Shown: positions 1 to 7,037 of the stretch, one piece after another
Position numbering within the stretch: position 1 is the first letter of the stretch
Layout: the number at the start of each line of letters is the position of its first letter
Assembly: GCA_900753685.1 (NCBI GenBank)
Contig: CAAEAB010000133.1
Span: forward strand, 1-9,624
Origin: Lachnospiraceae bacterium
Lineage (GTDB): Bacteria; Bacillota; Clostridia; Lachnospirales; Lachnospiraceae
Length of the DNA stretch: 9,624 bases
Direction: 5' to 3'
Made by a program: the position numbers and the translations under genes
The notes under the pieces: model-generated
Told to the model about the DNA's origin: nothing
The model's database searches: none
What the model saw: the letters and a program-made list of their open reading frames with translations, nothing else

Positions 1-1600
1 CGGAAATGCCGGTAGCGTATTGATATACATAGAATGGTGTATAAAAATGAGGTATTCGGGCCCATTCCATAGCGATTTCATCGTCAATCACCATCTCCGG
101 ACCAAAGTAAAGTTTATTTAAGTCCTTATAAATTTCGCACAAAACATCGCAGGTCAGAGCTCCCCCGGCCGCTTCCTTTTCGTGGGTGATTTTTTCAAAT
201 TCGGCAAACATAGTCTGACGGAAGAGGGTTCCCTTGAACTGGTCCATTAAATGGTTTAAAAGGTAGGCTTTTTCATCCTTACTTTCTGCTTTTTTCATTA
301 AATGAGAAATCAGCAGATATTCATTACAGGTGGAAGCGATCTCAGCCACAAATATATTGTAATTGGAATTGATATAGGTCTGATTGGCATTGGTATAGCA
401 GGAATGGAGAGAATGTCCCATCTCATGAGCCAGCGTGAAAACATTGTCCAGATTTCCCTGATAATTCAGTAAAACATAAGGGTGGGCGCCGTAAACGCAG
501 GTAGAGTAAGCGCCGCTTCGTTTTCCTTGATTTTCGTAAATGTCAATCCAGCGGTTGTCAAAGCCTTCTTTGAGGAGCTTTATATAGTCTTCGCCCAGCG
601 GGGCCAGTCCCTCAAGAACGATTGATTTAGCCTCTTCAAAAGGTATTTCCGGCGAGTGATATTCGATGATTGGCGTATAAACATCATACATGTGGAGCTC
701 ATCTACGCCGAGAAGCTTTTTGCGGAGAGACACATAGCGGTACATGGACGGCAGAAAGCTGTGGACCGTATCGATTAGCTGGGTATAAACACTTGCTGGA
801 ATATGATAATTATCCAGGTGGGCTTCCATGGTCGAAGCATATTTCCGGGCCCGGGTGTAGAAAAGTTCTTTTTTGACATTGGAGCTGTAGGCGGCGGCCA
901 ATGTATTTTTATAAGCTTCGTAGGTGTGATAAAGAGCCTCAAAGGCGTTTTTGCGGACCTGACGGTTTCGGCTTTCCATGAGGCTAATAAAACGGCCGTG
1001 GGTCACCTCAACCGGGCGGCCGTTTTCGTCGTTGATTGAAGGGAAACGTAAATCTGCGTTGTTGAACATATTAAAGATAGTCTGGGGGCCATAGCTCATA
1101 TCGGCGCTGAGGGAAAGAAGCTCTTCCTCGGCGGCGGAAAGGGTGTGGGCCTTCTGGCGCAGAGTATCCGTCAAAAAATGCCGGTAATTTTCAAGACCTT
1201 TTTCGGACGCATACCATTTATCAAGAATTTCATGGCTCAGAGTGAGAAGCTCCGGCGCTTCCCAGGCGATGGCTGAAAAGAAGCGGGTATAGAGTCCGAG
1301 AGTCTGGTTTTTCATAGCCTGAGCCTGTGTATTGGCCGTATCCTGATCCGAATACTGGAAGGCATAGCTGTAAAGCCTGTCGATGACTAGAAGCTGTGCA
1401 TCCTTTTCTTCAAGGTAAGCGCATAAATCCGAGGCAGACTGGCTGATTTTTCCGCGGTAAGCGGCGAGATGAGCGATTTTTGCTTCCGCATCGGCAAAGG
1501 CGGCCTCAAAAGCTGCGGGGGCTTCATACAGGGGTGTTAAATCCCAGGTATTTTCTGTACTTATTTCAGAGCGTTTCGGAATGCTGTTTGTTTTTGTCAT
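1..1600 (-). CDS. pepF: Oligoendopeptidase F (M3 family zinc metallopeptidase), 3' end cut by window edge
   Basis: Cytoplasmic zinc endopeptidase that cleaves short oligopeptides. I translated the minus strand from the ATG at 1600-1598 and read 533 codons without a stop to the window edge; family members are about 600 residues, so roughly 65 C-terminal residues are missing. The zinc site is visible: HEMGH at residues 392-396 (413-427), with the third ligand probably E420 in the FVAEIAST segment, 24 residues after H396, as in M3 peptidases. Near the visible end a PHFYTPFYVYQYATG segment (about 517-531) supplies the conserved His and Tyr residues that assist catalysis in this family. There is no signal peptide. 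The start is supported by AGGAGG seven bases upstream and by an N-terminus (MTKTNSIPKRSEI, then TWDLTPLY) typical of PepF. The gene is divergent from a peptide-type ABC importer, which suggests that it degrades imported peptides. Confidence 0.95.
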   Translation of the reverse strand, partial: MTKTNSIPKRSEISTENTWDLTPLYEAPAAFEAAFADAEAKIAHLAAYRGKISQSASDLCAYLEEKDAQLLVIDRLYSYAFQYSDQDTANTQAQAMKNQTLGLYTRFFSAIAWEAPELLTLSHEILDKWYASEKGLENYRHFLTDTLRQKAHTLSAAEEELLSLSADMSYGPQTIFNMFNNADLRFPSINDENGRPVEVTHGRFISLMESRNRQVRKNAFEALYHTYEAYKNTLAAAYSSNVKKELFYTRARKYASTMEAHLDNYHIPASVYTQLIDTVHSFLPSMYRYVSLRKKLLGVDELHMYDVYTPIIEYHSPEIPFEEAKSIVLEGLAPLGEDYIKLLKEGFDNRWIDIYENQGKRSGAYSTCVYGAHPYVLLNYQGNLDNVFTLAHEMGHSLHSCYTNANQTYINSNYNIFVAEIASTCNEYLLISHLMKKAESKDEKAYLLNHLMDQFKGTLFRQTMFAEFEKITHEKEAAGGALTCDVLCEIYKDLNKLYFGPEMVIDDEIAMEWARIPHFYTPFYVYQYATGIS

Positions 1601-1607
1601 TATAAAT

Positions 1608-1613
1608 CCTCCT
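1608..1613 (-). promoter_or_regulatory. Ribosome binding site of pepF
   Basis: Read on the minus strand this is AGGAGG, a full Shine-Dalgarno match, followed by seven bases and then ATG. It fixes the pepF start at 1600. Confidence 0.85.
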
Positions 1614-1652
1614 GCTGTTTTTTGTTAAGTTTATCCAAAAAAGGATACTATC

Positions 1653-1681
1653 AGTATAATAATTTATTGTTTTTTTATCAA
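1653..1681 (-). promoter_or_regulatory. Sigma-A-type promoter for pepF
   Basis: On the minus strand, TTGATA (1681-1676) and TATACT (1658-1653) are separated by exactly 17 bases; each hexamer differs from the sigma-A consensus at one position. Transcription would start near 1646, leaving a leader of about 46 bases before the pepF ATG. The -35 element lies inside the inverted repeat at 1677-1693. Predicted by eye only. Confidence 0.65.
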
Positions 1682-1693
1682 TAACCCATTGAT
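1677..1693. repeat. Inverted repeat between the divergent -35 elements (possible operator)
   Basis: A perfect inverted repeat, ATCAAT-AACCC-ATTGAT. Each arm overlaps the -35 element of one of the two divergent promoters. A longer 13-base unit, seven T followed by ATCAAT, occurs at 1670-1682 and again at 1695-1707, 25 bases apart. It could be a regulator site, or a by-product of two similar TTGAT -35 boxes placed back to back. Confidence 0.4.
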
Positions 1694-1717
1694 TTTTTTT
1701 TATCAATCGTATAGAAT
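1689..1717 (+). promoter_or_regulatory. Sigma-A-type promoter for the peptide ABC importer operon
   Basis: TTGATT (1689-1694) and TAGAAT (1712-1717) are 17 bases apart. The expected start is near 1724, giving a leader of about 45 bases before the binding-protein ATG. Only seven bases separate this -35 box from the pepF -35 box on the other strand. TATAGA at 1710-1715 is an alternative -10 element, but with a short 15-base spacer. Confidence 0.55.
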
Positions 1718-1769
1718 GAATGTGACAATTTCATAATGAGAGGAATTACTTATTGAGAGGGAGAAAATT

Positions 1770-3344
1770 ATGAAAAAAAGAACGAACAAGATTCTTTTAG
1801 GAGTAATGACACTTGTAGTAACTGCTGCACTCTGCGCATGTGGAGGCGGCAAGGGAGACGAGTCTTCTGCAGAGAGTAGCTCTTCGGAAACAACGACCAC
1901 AGAAGCTGAAAGCACAGCCGAAGGTACCGCAGTAAAGGGCGGTGAAGTTACCGTAGGTATTGCACAGGATCTGGATAGTCTTGACCCGCACAAAATGGTG
2001 TACGCAGGAACTAAGGAAGTTTTATTCAATGTCTTTGAAGGCCTTGTAAAGCCGGATAAGAGTGGTGACCTTGTACCTGCAGTTGCAAGCGAGTATGAGG
2101 TTTCAGAGGATGCGAAGGTATATACCTTCACATTAAGAGATGGAATCACATTCCACGATGGCTCGGCAGTCACCGCGGAGGATGTTAAATATTCGATTGA
2201 ACGCTATGCGGAGATTCAGGGTGAAGGCTCCGCATTTTCTATTATGGACAGTGTGGAAATCGTTGATGAAAAAACAGTTCAGGTAAATTTAAGCGAAGGA
2301 AACTCTGAATTCCTTGCAAATCTGACACTGGCGATTCTTCCGCAGAGCAATGAAGCAAACTTTGAGACGAACCCGATCGGAACCGGTCCTTTCAAATTTG
2401 TTTCCTTTACAGCAGGACAGAGCTTTGTTGTTGAAGCTTACGACGGTTACTGGAATCCAGAGCTGCCATATCTTGACAAAGTAACATTTAAGATTGTTAC
2501 AGACACAGATACGGCGGTTACAGAGCTTCAGGCCGGTACACTGGATGTATGGCAGTATCTGACCGATGACCAGGTGGCTGCTCTGACCAGCGGCTTTAAC
2601 ATTCTCCAGGGTAATGTGAATTATGTTCAGGCTTTATTCCTGAACAATGCTTACGAACCATTCCAGGATGTTCGTGTGCGTCAAGCTATGAACTATGCCA
2701 TTGATAAGGACCAGATCAATGAATTCCTGTTTGGCGGAAAGAGCCATATCATCGGAACGAATATGATCCCTGCTTTCTCCAAATATTATAACGAAGAGAC
2801 AGAGAATGTCTACACAAGAGATGTTGAGAAAGCAAAAGAGCTTCTGGCTGAAGCCGGATATCCGGATGGATTCGATTTAGTCATCCGTGTTCCGGACAAC
2901 TACAAACCACACGAAAGTACTGCTGAGATCATCGTAGAGAATTTGAAAGAGGTTGGTATCAATGCAACGATTCAGCTGGATGAATTCTCTCTGTGGGTTG
3001 AGGAAGCTTACACAGGCCGTGATTTCCAGGCAACGGTTGTCGCTGTGGACGGAACCTTATCTCCAAGCAGCTGGCTTGAAAAGAATCCAAGCGATGCGGC
3101 AAAGAACTTCACAAACTATAACAACGCTGAGTTTGATGAAACCTACGCAGCTGCATTGGCAACCGTTGATGATGACGAAAAGGTTGAACTTTATAAGAAA
3201 TGCCAGATGATTCTGGCTGAGGACGCCGCATCTGTTTATATTCAGGATGCTGCAAACCTGGTGGCAGTCAATGAGAAGCTGGATGGATATGTATTCTATC
3301 CATGTGCAGCTCAGGACATGTCTGGGGTACATTTTGTAGAATAA
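1770..3344 (+). CDS. Peptide-type ABC transporter substrate-binding lipoprotein (SBP_bac_5 family, OppA/DppA-like)
   Basis: Extracellular receptor that captures the substrate, probably an oligopeptide or dipeptide, and delivers it to the membrane permeases. The 524-residue protein starts with a lipoprotein signal (KKR, a hydrophobic run, then lipobox L21-C-A-C24), so the mature protein would be anchored through C24. A Ser/Thr/Glu-rich linker covers about 28-53. Family motifs follow: the N-terminal block with DLDSLDPHK (67-75), FEGLV (89-93) and ITFHDG (126-131), then NPIGTGPFKF (201-210), DGYWNP (225-230), VRQAMNYAIDK (303-313) and ELLAEAGYPDGFDL (357-370). The length is normal for the family. 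A purine-rich site, GAGAGGGAG at 1755-1763, lies six bases before the ATG. It is first in the operon. Arginine codons are only AGA, CGT and CGC, unlike the downstream genes, which fits high expression. The substrate cannot be read from sequence; related proteins bind dipeptides, glutathione or nickel. Confidence 0.93.
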   Translation: MKKRTNKILLGVMTLVVTAALCACGGGKGDESSAESSSSETTTTEAESTAEGTAVKGGEVTVGIAQDLDSLDPHKMVYAGTKEVLFNVFEGLVKPDKSGDLVPAVASEYEVSEDAKVYTFTLRDGITFHDGSAVTAEDVKYSIERYAEIQGEGSAFSIMDSVEIVDEKTVQVNLSEGNSEFLANLTLAILPQSNEANFETNPIGTGPFKFVSFTAGQSFVVEAYDGYWNPELPYLDKVTFKIVTDTDTAVTELQAGTLDVWQYLTDDQVAALTSGFNILQGNVNYVQALFLNNAYEPFQDVRVRQAMNYAIDKDQINEFLFGGKSHIIGTNMIPAFSKYYNEETENVYTRDVEKAKELLAEAGYPDGFDLVIRVPDNYKPHESTAEIIVENLKEVGINATIQLDEFSLWVEEAYTGRDFQATVVAVDGTLSPSSWLEKNPSDAAKNFTNYNNAEFDETYAAALATVDDDEKVELYKKCQMILAEDAASVYIQDAANLVAVNEKLDGYVFYPCAAQDMSGVHFVE

Positions 3345-3351
3345 ATACAAA

Positions 3352-3376
3352 AGAGCGGATTTAGAGTATCCGTTTT
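3352..3376 (+). other. Intercistronic stem-loop between binding-protein gene and first permease gene
   Basis: AGAGCGGAT (3352-3360) pairs with ATCCGTTTT (3368-3376) across a seven-base loop, giving a nine-base-pair stem that includes two G-U pairs. It lies eight bases after the binding-protein stop. The right arm ends in T residues, but these are inside the stem, and no long T tract follows, so it is at best a weak terminator. In ABC importers such hairpins often stabilise the upstream mRNA or cut downstream transcription, so that binding protein exceeds permease. That role is inferred here. Confidence 0.5.
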
Positions 3377-3404
3377 AAATTCATAGAAGGGGCACGAAAT
3401 AACC

Positions 3405-4349
3405 ATGAAATACATGCTTAAAAAAATAATAACTCTCATTATAACTTTGTTACTTGTATCCATGGTTACTTTCGTGGCCTTTTCTGTCATTCCGGGGGAT
3501 CCGGTATCAGCAAAGCTTTCAATCTACGGGACATCGGAGCGGGCCGAGGCTCTCAGAGAGGAGCTGGGGCTGAATAAACCGCTGCCGGAGCAGTATGTTG
3601 ACTGGCTGTCCGGAGCTGTCCGGGGGGATTTCGGGGAATCCTATCAATATGCCGGTGTCCAGGTCAGCGACCTGGTCAACCAGCGGCTTCAGGTGACGAT
3701 ACTGCTGGCGGTGATGTCATTTATGATTATTTTAATTGTTTCTATTCCGGTGGGTATTGTATCTGCCCGGAAGGAAGGCACATGGATTGATACCTTTATT
3801 AATTTGTTTACCCAGGTGACGATGGCTATACCGGCCTTTTTCCTGGGAATGCTTTTGACCTACTTTTTTGGACTGACTCTTAAAATTTTTCAGCCGGGGA
3901 AGTTTGTGATGCCCGAAGAAAATCTGGGCGCATGTATCCGATATTTGATTTTTCCGGCCATTGCCATTGCAATTCCGAAGATTGCCATGGTGGTAAAATT
4001 TTTAAGAAATTCTGTACTTAGCGAAGTGAAAAAAGACTATGTTCGTACAGCCTACAGCAAGGGCAATCGTACGAAAAAAGTATTATATATACATGTTTTT
4101 CAGAATGCGTTGATTCCAGTCATTACCTTTATTGCTATGGTAGTCGCCGAGATTCTGGCCGGCAGTATCGTGGTAGAGCAGGTATTCAGCGTGACCGGAA
4201 TGGGCAGACTTCTTGTAACGGCCATCGCCAACAGGGATTATCCGATCATTCAGGCGGTCGTGCTTTATATTACAGTGATTGTGATTATTATTAATTTTAT
4301 TGTTGATATTCTCTATCAGTTTGTAGACCCGAGGGTGCGGACAGAATAG
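3405..4349 (+). CDS. Peptide-type ABC transporter permease, OppB/DppB-like
   Basis: Inner-membrane subunit forming half of the translocation channel. The 314-residue protein has about six hydrophobic segments: 8-29, 98-120, 131-157, 178-198, 237-258 and 281-306. Family marks include the GDP motif after the first segment (31-33), GDFGESY in the external loop (74-80), and the cytoplasmic EAA-type coupling loop DYVRTAYSKGN...HVFQNALIP (211-238) that contacts the ATPase. The C-terminus (VFSVTGMGRLL, then YQFVDPRVR) is typical of OppB/DppB. The start at 3405 gives the usual short N-terminal tail before helix 1. Its GAAGGGG site (3386-3392) is 12 bases from the ATG, longer than elsewhere in the operon, which may mean weaker translation than the binding protein. 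Confidence 0.92.
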   Translation: MKYMLKKIITLIITLLLVSMVTFVAFSVIPGDPVSAKLSIYGTSERAEALREELGLNKPLPEQYVDWLSGAVRGDFGESYQYAGVQVSDLVNQRLQVTILLAVMSFMIILIVSIPVGIVSARKEGTWIDTFINLFTQVTMAIPAFFLGMLLTYFFGLTLKIFQPGKFVMPEENLGACIRYLIFPAIAIAIPKIAMVVKFLRNSVLSEVKKDYVRTAYSKGNRTKKVLYIHVFQNALIPVITFIAMVVAEILAGSIVVEQVFSVTGMGRLLVTAIANRDYPIIQAVVLYITVIVIIINFIVDILYQFVDPRVRTE

Positions 4350-4358
4350 GAGCATAAG

Positions 4359-5165
4359 ATGAAGCGAAGGAAATGGAATTACAATTTAACCATCGGTTTG
4401 ATTTTGACAGCCCTTGTCGTTTTGATGGCAGTGGTTGGCGCTTTCTGGACACCCTATGGGCCGACGGATATGAATGGAGCGCTAAAAAATGCAGCGCCGT
4501 CGCTGGCCCATCCCTTTGGCAATGATAATTTTGGACGGGATATTTTGAGCCGTATTATGAACGGTATGGGAACGACCTGCTTTGTCGCTGTCTGTACGGT
4601 AGGTATTGGTGTCGTTTTCGGGACGCTGATCGGAGCCGTTACCGGATTTTTCGGAGGCTGGTTGGATGAGATTATTATGCGTTTAAACGATGCGTTGAGC
4701 GCTTTTCCGAGTATTTTACTGGCATTGATTTTTATCAGTCTCCTCGGACCGGGACGGAATAATATTATTCTGGCTCTCGGTATTTTGTTTATTCCGAGCT
4801 TTGCCCGTATTGTTCGAAGTGAGATTATTCGATATAAGGAGCTGGAATTTGTAAAAAGCGCCCAGGTCATGGGAGCAGGAAAATTTCGGATCATTTTTGT
4901 GCATATACTGCCAAATGCCCTGGTCAGTATGCTGACCTCAGCGACGGTTGGATTTAATAATGCGGTGCTGGCTGAAGCCAGCATGAGCTATCTCGGTCTG
5001 GGGGTACAGCCGCCGGAGCCGAGTCTTGGCCTGATGCTTTCCGACGCCCAGTCCTATTTGCAGATTGCGCCATGGTACGCCGTCTTTCCGGGACTGACGA
5101 TTATCATTATGATTTTAGGTTTCAGTATGATCAGCGAGGGCCTGCGTGTATATCAGGCGAGATAG
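4359..5165 (+). CDS. Peptide-type ABC transporter permease, OppC/DppC-like
   Basis: Second channel subunit, pairing with the OppB-like permease. At 268 residues it is at the short end for the family. It has the N-terminal helix (about 11-30), the HPFGNDNFGRDILSR block (51-65) that marks OppC/DppC, further membrane segments (about 72-97, 116-130, 134-150, 187-207 and 240-257), the EAA-type coupling loop EFVKSAQVMGAG...HILPNAL (163-188), and the external EPSLGLMLSDAQ motif (220-231). The protein ends SEGLRVYQAR and lacks the LDP-type tail often seen after the GLR motif, so its C-terminus is slightly trimmed. The ribosome site TAGGAG (4347-4352) includes the stop codon of the preceding permease, and six bases separate it from the ATG; co-translation is likely. 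Confidence 0.92.
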   Translation: MKRRKWNYNLTIGLILTALVVLMAVVGAFWTPYGPTDMNGALKNAAPSLAHPFGNDNFGRDILSRIMNGMGTTCFVAVCTVGIGVVFGTLIGAVTGFFGGWLDEIIMRLNDALSAFPSILLALIFISLLGPGRNNIILALGILFIPSFARIVRSEIIRYKELEFVKSAQVMGAGKFRIIFVHILPNALVSMLTSATVGFNNAVLAEASMSYLGLGVQPPEPSLGLMLSDAQSYLQIAPWYAVFPGLTIIIMILGFSMISEGLRVYQAR

Positions 5166-5174
5166 GAGAAAACG

Positions 5175-6905
5175 ATGGGTGAAAAACTTTTAGAAGTAAA
5201 AAATTTAACCATTGGGTTTCCTGACGAAACGGGAATGCGCACGGTGGTTGACGACGTGAGCTTTGACATTGGCTACGGGGAGATCGTCGGCATTGTCGGC
5301 GAGTCCGGTTCAGGAAAGAGTATGACGGTCCAGACCATTATGGGACTGAAAAACCGGGACGCTCATATTTCCTCCGGCGAGATTCTTTTCAACGGCAAAG
5401 ATTTATTGAAGATTTCTGATGAAGAGCTGTCAAAGGTTCAGGGAAACGACATGTCCATGGTGTTCCAGGAGCCGATGACATCCTTAAACCCGGTGAAAAA
5501 AATCGGCTGGCAGGTGGCGGAAAATCTGAAGATCCACACGCCGATGCCGGATGAAGAAATTCATAACCGGGTGGTGGAAATTTTGGCGAATGTGGGACTG
5601 CCAAAGCCGGAGGAATTATGCAGCAAGTATCCGCACCAGCTTTCCGGCGGAATGCGTCAGCGAGTTATGATTGCCATGGCTATGATTTGCTGGCCGAAGC
5701 TTTTGATTGCCGACGAACCGACGACGGCGCTGGACGTGACGGTTCAGGCCCAGATTCTCCAATTGCTTCGAAAGATTCATATGGAAGCCAACACATCGAT
5801 TTTGTTTATTTCCCATGATCTGAATGTGGTCAAGGAAATCTGCCAAAAGGTCATTGTCATGTATCAGGGAAGGATCGTGGAAAGAGGTTATACGGAGGAT
5901 GTTTTATATCATCCGAAGCATGATTATACAAAGCATCTAATTGCGGCTATTCCGAGAAATATGGAGGATATCCGAAAAGACGACCTGGTCGTCCAGGCAA
6001 AGGATTTAAACGTTTATTATTCTGTAAAGGAACGGGGCGTGTTTGGCAAAAAAGAAAATAAGCATGTTCTTCAAAACGTGGATTTCCATATCCGCCGGGG
6101 AGAAATTCTCGGGCTGGTCGGAGAGAGCGGTTGTGGGAAGTCTACCCTGGCAAAGTGTATTGTCGGTTTGAATAAAAATTATACGGGGACGCTGGATATC
6201 CGGGAAGAGCATCCGCAGCTCGTATTTCAGGATCCTTATAGCTCCTTAAATCCAATGAAAAAAATCGGATGGATTCTGGAGGAGCCTTTAAAGGTTCACG
6301 GTATGAAGGATAAGGCTAAACGGAAAGAATTGGTGAACCAGATGCTGACCCAGGTCGGTCTGGATCCATCCTATGCGGATCGTTATCCGAATGAATTGTC
6401 CGGCGGACAACGGCAGCGAATCAGTATCGGCGGCGCCCTCATTTTAAATTCGAAATTTATTGTGGCGGACGAACCCGTATCGGCGCTGGATGTGACCGTC
6501 CAGTCCCAGGTTTTAAACCTTCTTCTGGATCTGCACCGGACCCACCAGTTGACTTATTTATTTATTTCCCATGATTTGAATATTGTCCGTCACTTCTGCA
6601 ACCGGGTGATCGTTATGTATCTTGGAGAGATTGTGGAGGAAGCGGAGGTCGAGGAGATTTACGAAGATCCAAAGCACCCTTATACACAGCTTTTATTCCA
6701 TTCCATTCTGACGGATGAACGAAAGCTGCAGAAAATTACCGATGTGGAGCAGAACCGCCAGGATGCGGCGGCCGAAGGCTGTCCTTTCTACCACCGGTGT
6801 ATGAGCCGCAGCGACGGTTGCCGGGAAAAGCGGCCGGAGCGGATCAACCTCAATCCGGAGGGCAGTGCACCTCATTGGGTCAAATGTTTTAAATATCAAT
6901 CCTAG
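5175..6905 (+). CDS. Fused two-domain peptide ABC transporter ATPase (OppD-OppF / DppD-DppF type)
   Basis: Cytoplasmic ATPase that powers the importer; both nucleotide-binding domains are in one 576-residue chain instead of separate D and F subunits. Domain 1 has Walker A GESGSGKS (42-49), Q-loop Q98, signature LSGGM (156-160), Walker B LLIADE (176-181) and switch H214. Domain 2 has Walker A GESGCGKS (316-323), Q-loop Q352, signature LSGGQ (408-412), Walker B FIVADE (428-433) and switch H466. Both sets look catalytically complete. Domain 2 has only 30 residues from Walker A lysine to Q-loop, against 50 in domain 1. The tail is an oligo_HPY-type segment with cysteines at 536, 542, 549 and 571, a pattern linked in related transporters to an iron-sulfur cluster. 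The ribosome site AGGAG (5164-5168) overlaps the previous stop. Fused ATPases also occur in glutathione importers (GsiA), so the substrate stays open. Confidence 0.94.
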   Translation: MGEKLLEVKNLTIGFPDETGMRTVVDDVSFDIGYGEIVGIVGESGSGKSMTVQTIMGLKNRDAHISSGEILFNGKDLLKISDEELSKVQGNDMSMVFQEPMTSLNPVKKIGWQVAENLKIHTPMPDEEIHNRVVEILANVGLPKPEELCSKYPHQLSGGMRQRVMIAMAMICWPKLLIADEPTTALDVTVQAQILQLLRKIHMEANTSILFISHDLNVVKEICQKVIVMYQGRIVERGYTEDVLYHPKHDYTKHLIAAIPRNMEDIRKDDLVVQAKDLNVYYSVKERGVFGKKENKHVLQNVDFHIRRGEILGLVGESGCGKSTLAKCIVGLNKNYTGTLDIREEHPQLVFQDPYSSLNPMKKIGWILEEPLKVHGMKDKAKRKELVNQMLTQVGLDPSYADRYPNELSGGQRQRISIGGALILNSKFIVADEPVSALDVTVQSQVLNLLLDLHRTHQLTYLFISHDLNIVRHFCNRVIVMYLGEIVEEAEVEEIYEDPKHPYTQLLFHSILTDERKLQKITDVEQNRQDAAAEGCPFYHRCMSRSDGCREKRPERINLNPEGSAPHWVKCFKYQS

Positions 6906-6973
6906 TTTTAAATAACCGCTGTATGTTTTCATGGTATGCTGTTAGAAAGCATGATGGCAAAGGAATAATTTTA

Positions 6974-7012
6974 AGCAGGTATGCGCATAATCATGGACAT
7001 ACCCTGCTTTTT
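6974..7012 (+). terminator. Intrinsic terminator after the importer operon, just upstream of truA
   Basis: AGCAGGTATG (6974-6983) pairs with CATACCCTGCT (6998-7008) as ten base pairs with one bulged C, a 14-base loop (6984-6997), then TTTT (7009-7012) and an A run. This is the only strong hairpin in the 132-bp gap 6906-7037. A weaker ATGCT/AGCAT hairpin lies upstream at 6936-6952. The terminator ends 25 bases before the truA ATG and covers the more upstream in-frame ATG codons at 6981 and 6993, so those are unlikely translation starts. Confidence 0.75.
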
Positions 7013-7037
7013 AAAAATACAGGGAAATGGAAATACT

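Noticed and set aside
670..1039. Plus-strand open frames across pepF
   Set aside because: They lie antisense to a continuous, motif-bearing PepF frame and have no ribosome site or domain.
1736..1756. Six-codon mini-ORF (MRGITY) in the leader of the binding-protein gene
   Set aside because: There is no ribosome site before its ATG; the repeated TGAGAGG (1737-1743 and 1754-1760) is better read as a purine-rich leader.
1601..1769. Catabolite (cre) or CodY operator in the divergent promoter region
   Set aside because: Reading both strands I found no stretch near the cre consensus, and the best CodY-like stretch (around 1727) matches only about half the positions.
1703..2173. Minus-strand open frame of 156 codons opposite the binding-protein gene
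   Set aside because: It overlaps the strongly supported binding-protein gene, has no recognisable domain, and looks like a low-complexity shadow of the Ser/Thr/Glu linker.
6936..6952. ATGCT/AGCAT hairpin after the ATPase gene as a second terminator
   Set aside because: Only five strong base pairs and no T run follow; the hairpin at 6974-7012 explains termination better.
6981..7037. Longer truA reading frame starting at ATG 6981
   Set aside because: These codons lie mostly inside the terminator hairpin, have no ribosome site, and the added residues do not resemble TruA, whose family start matches ATG 7038.
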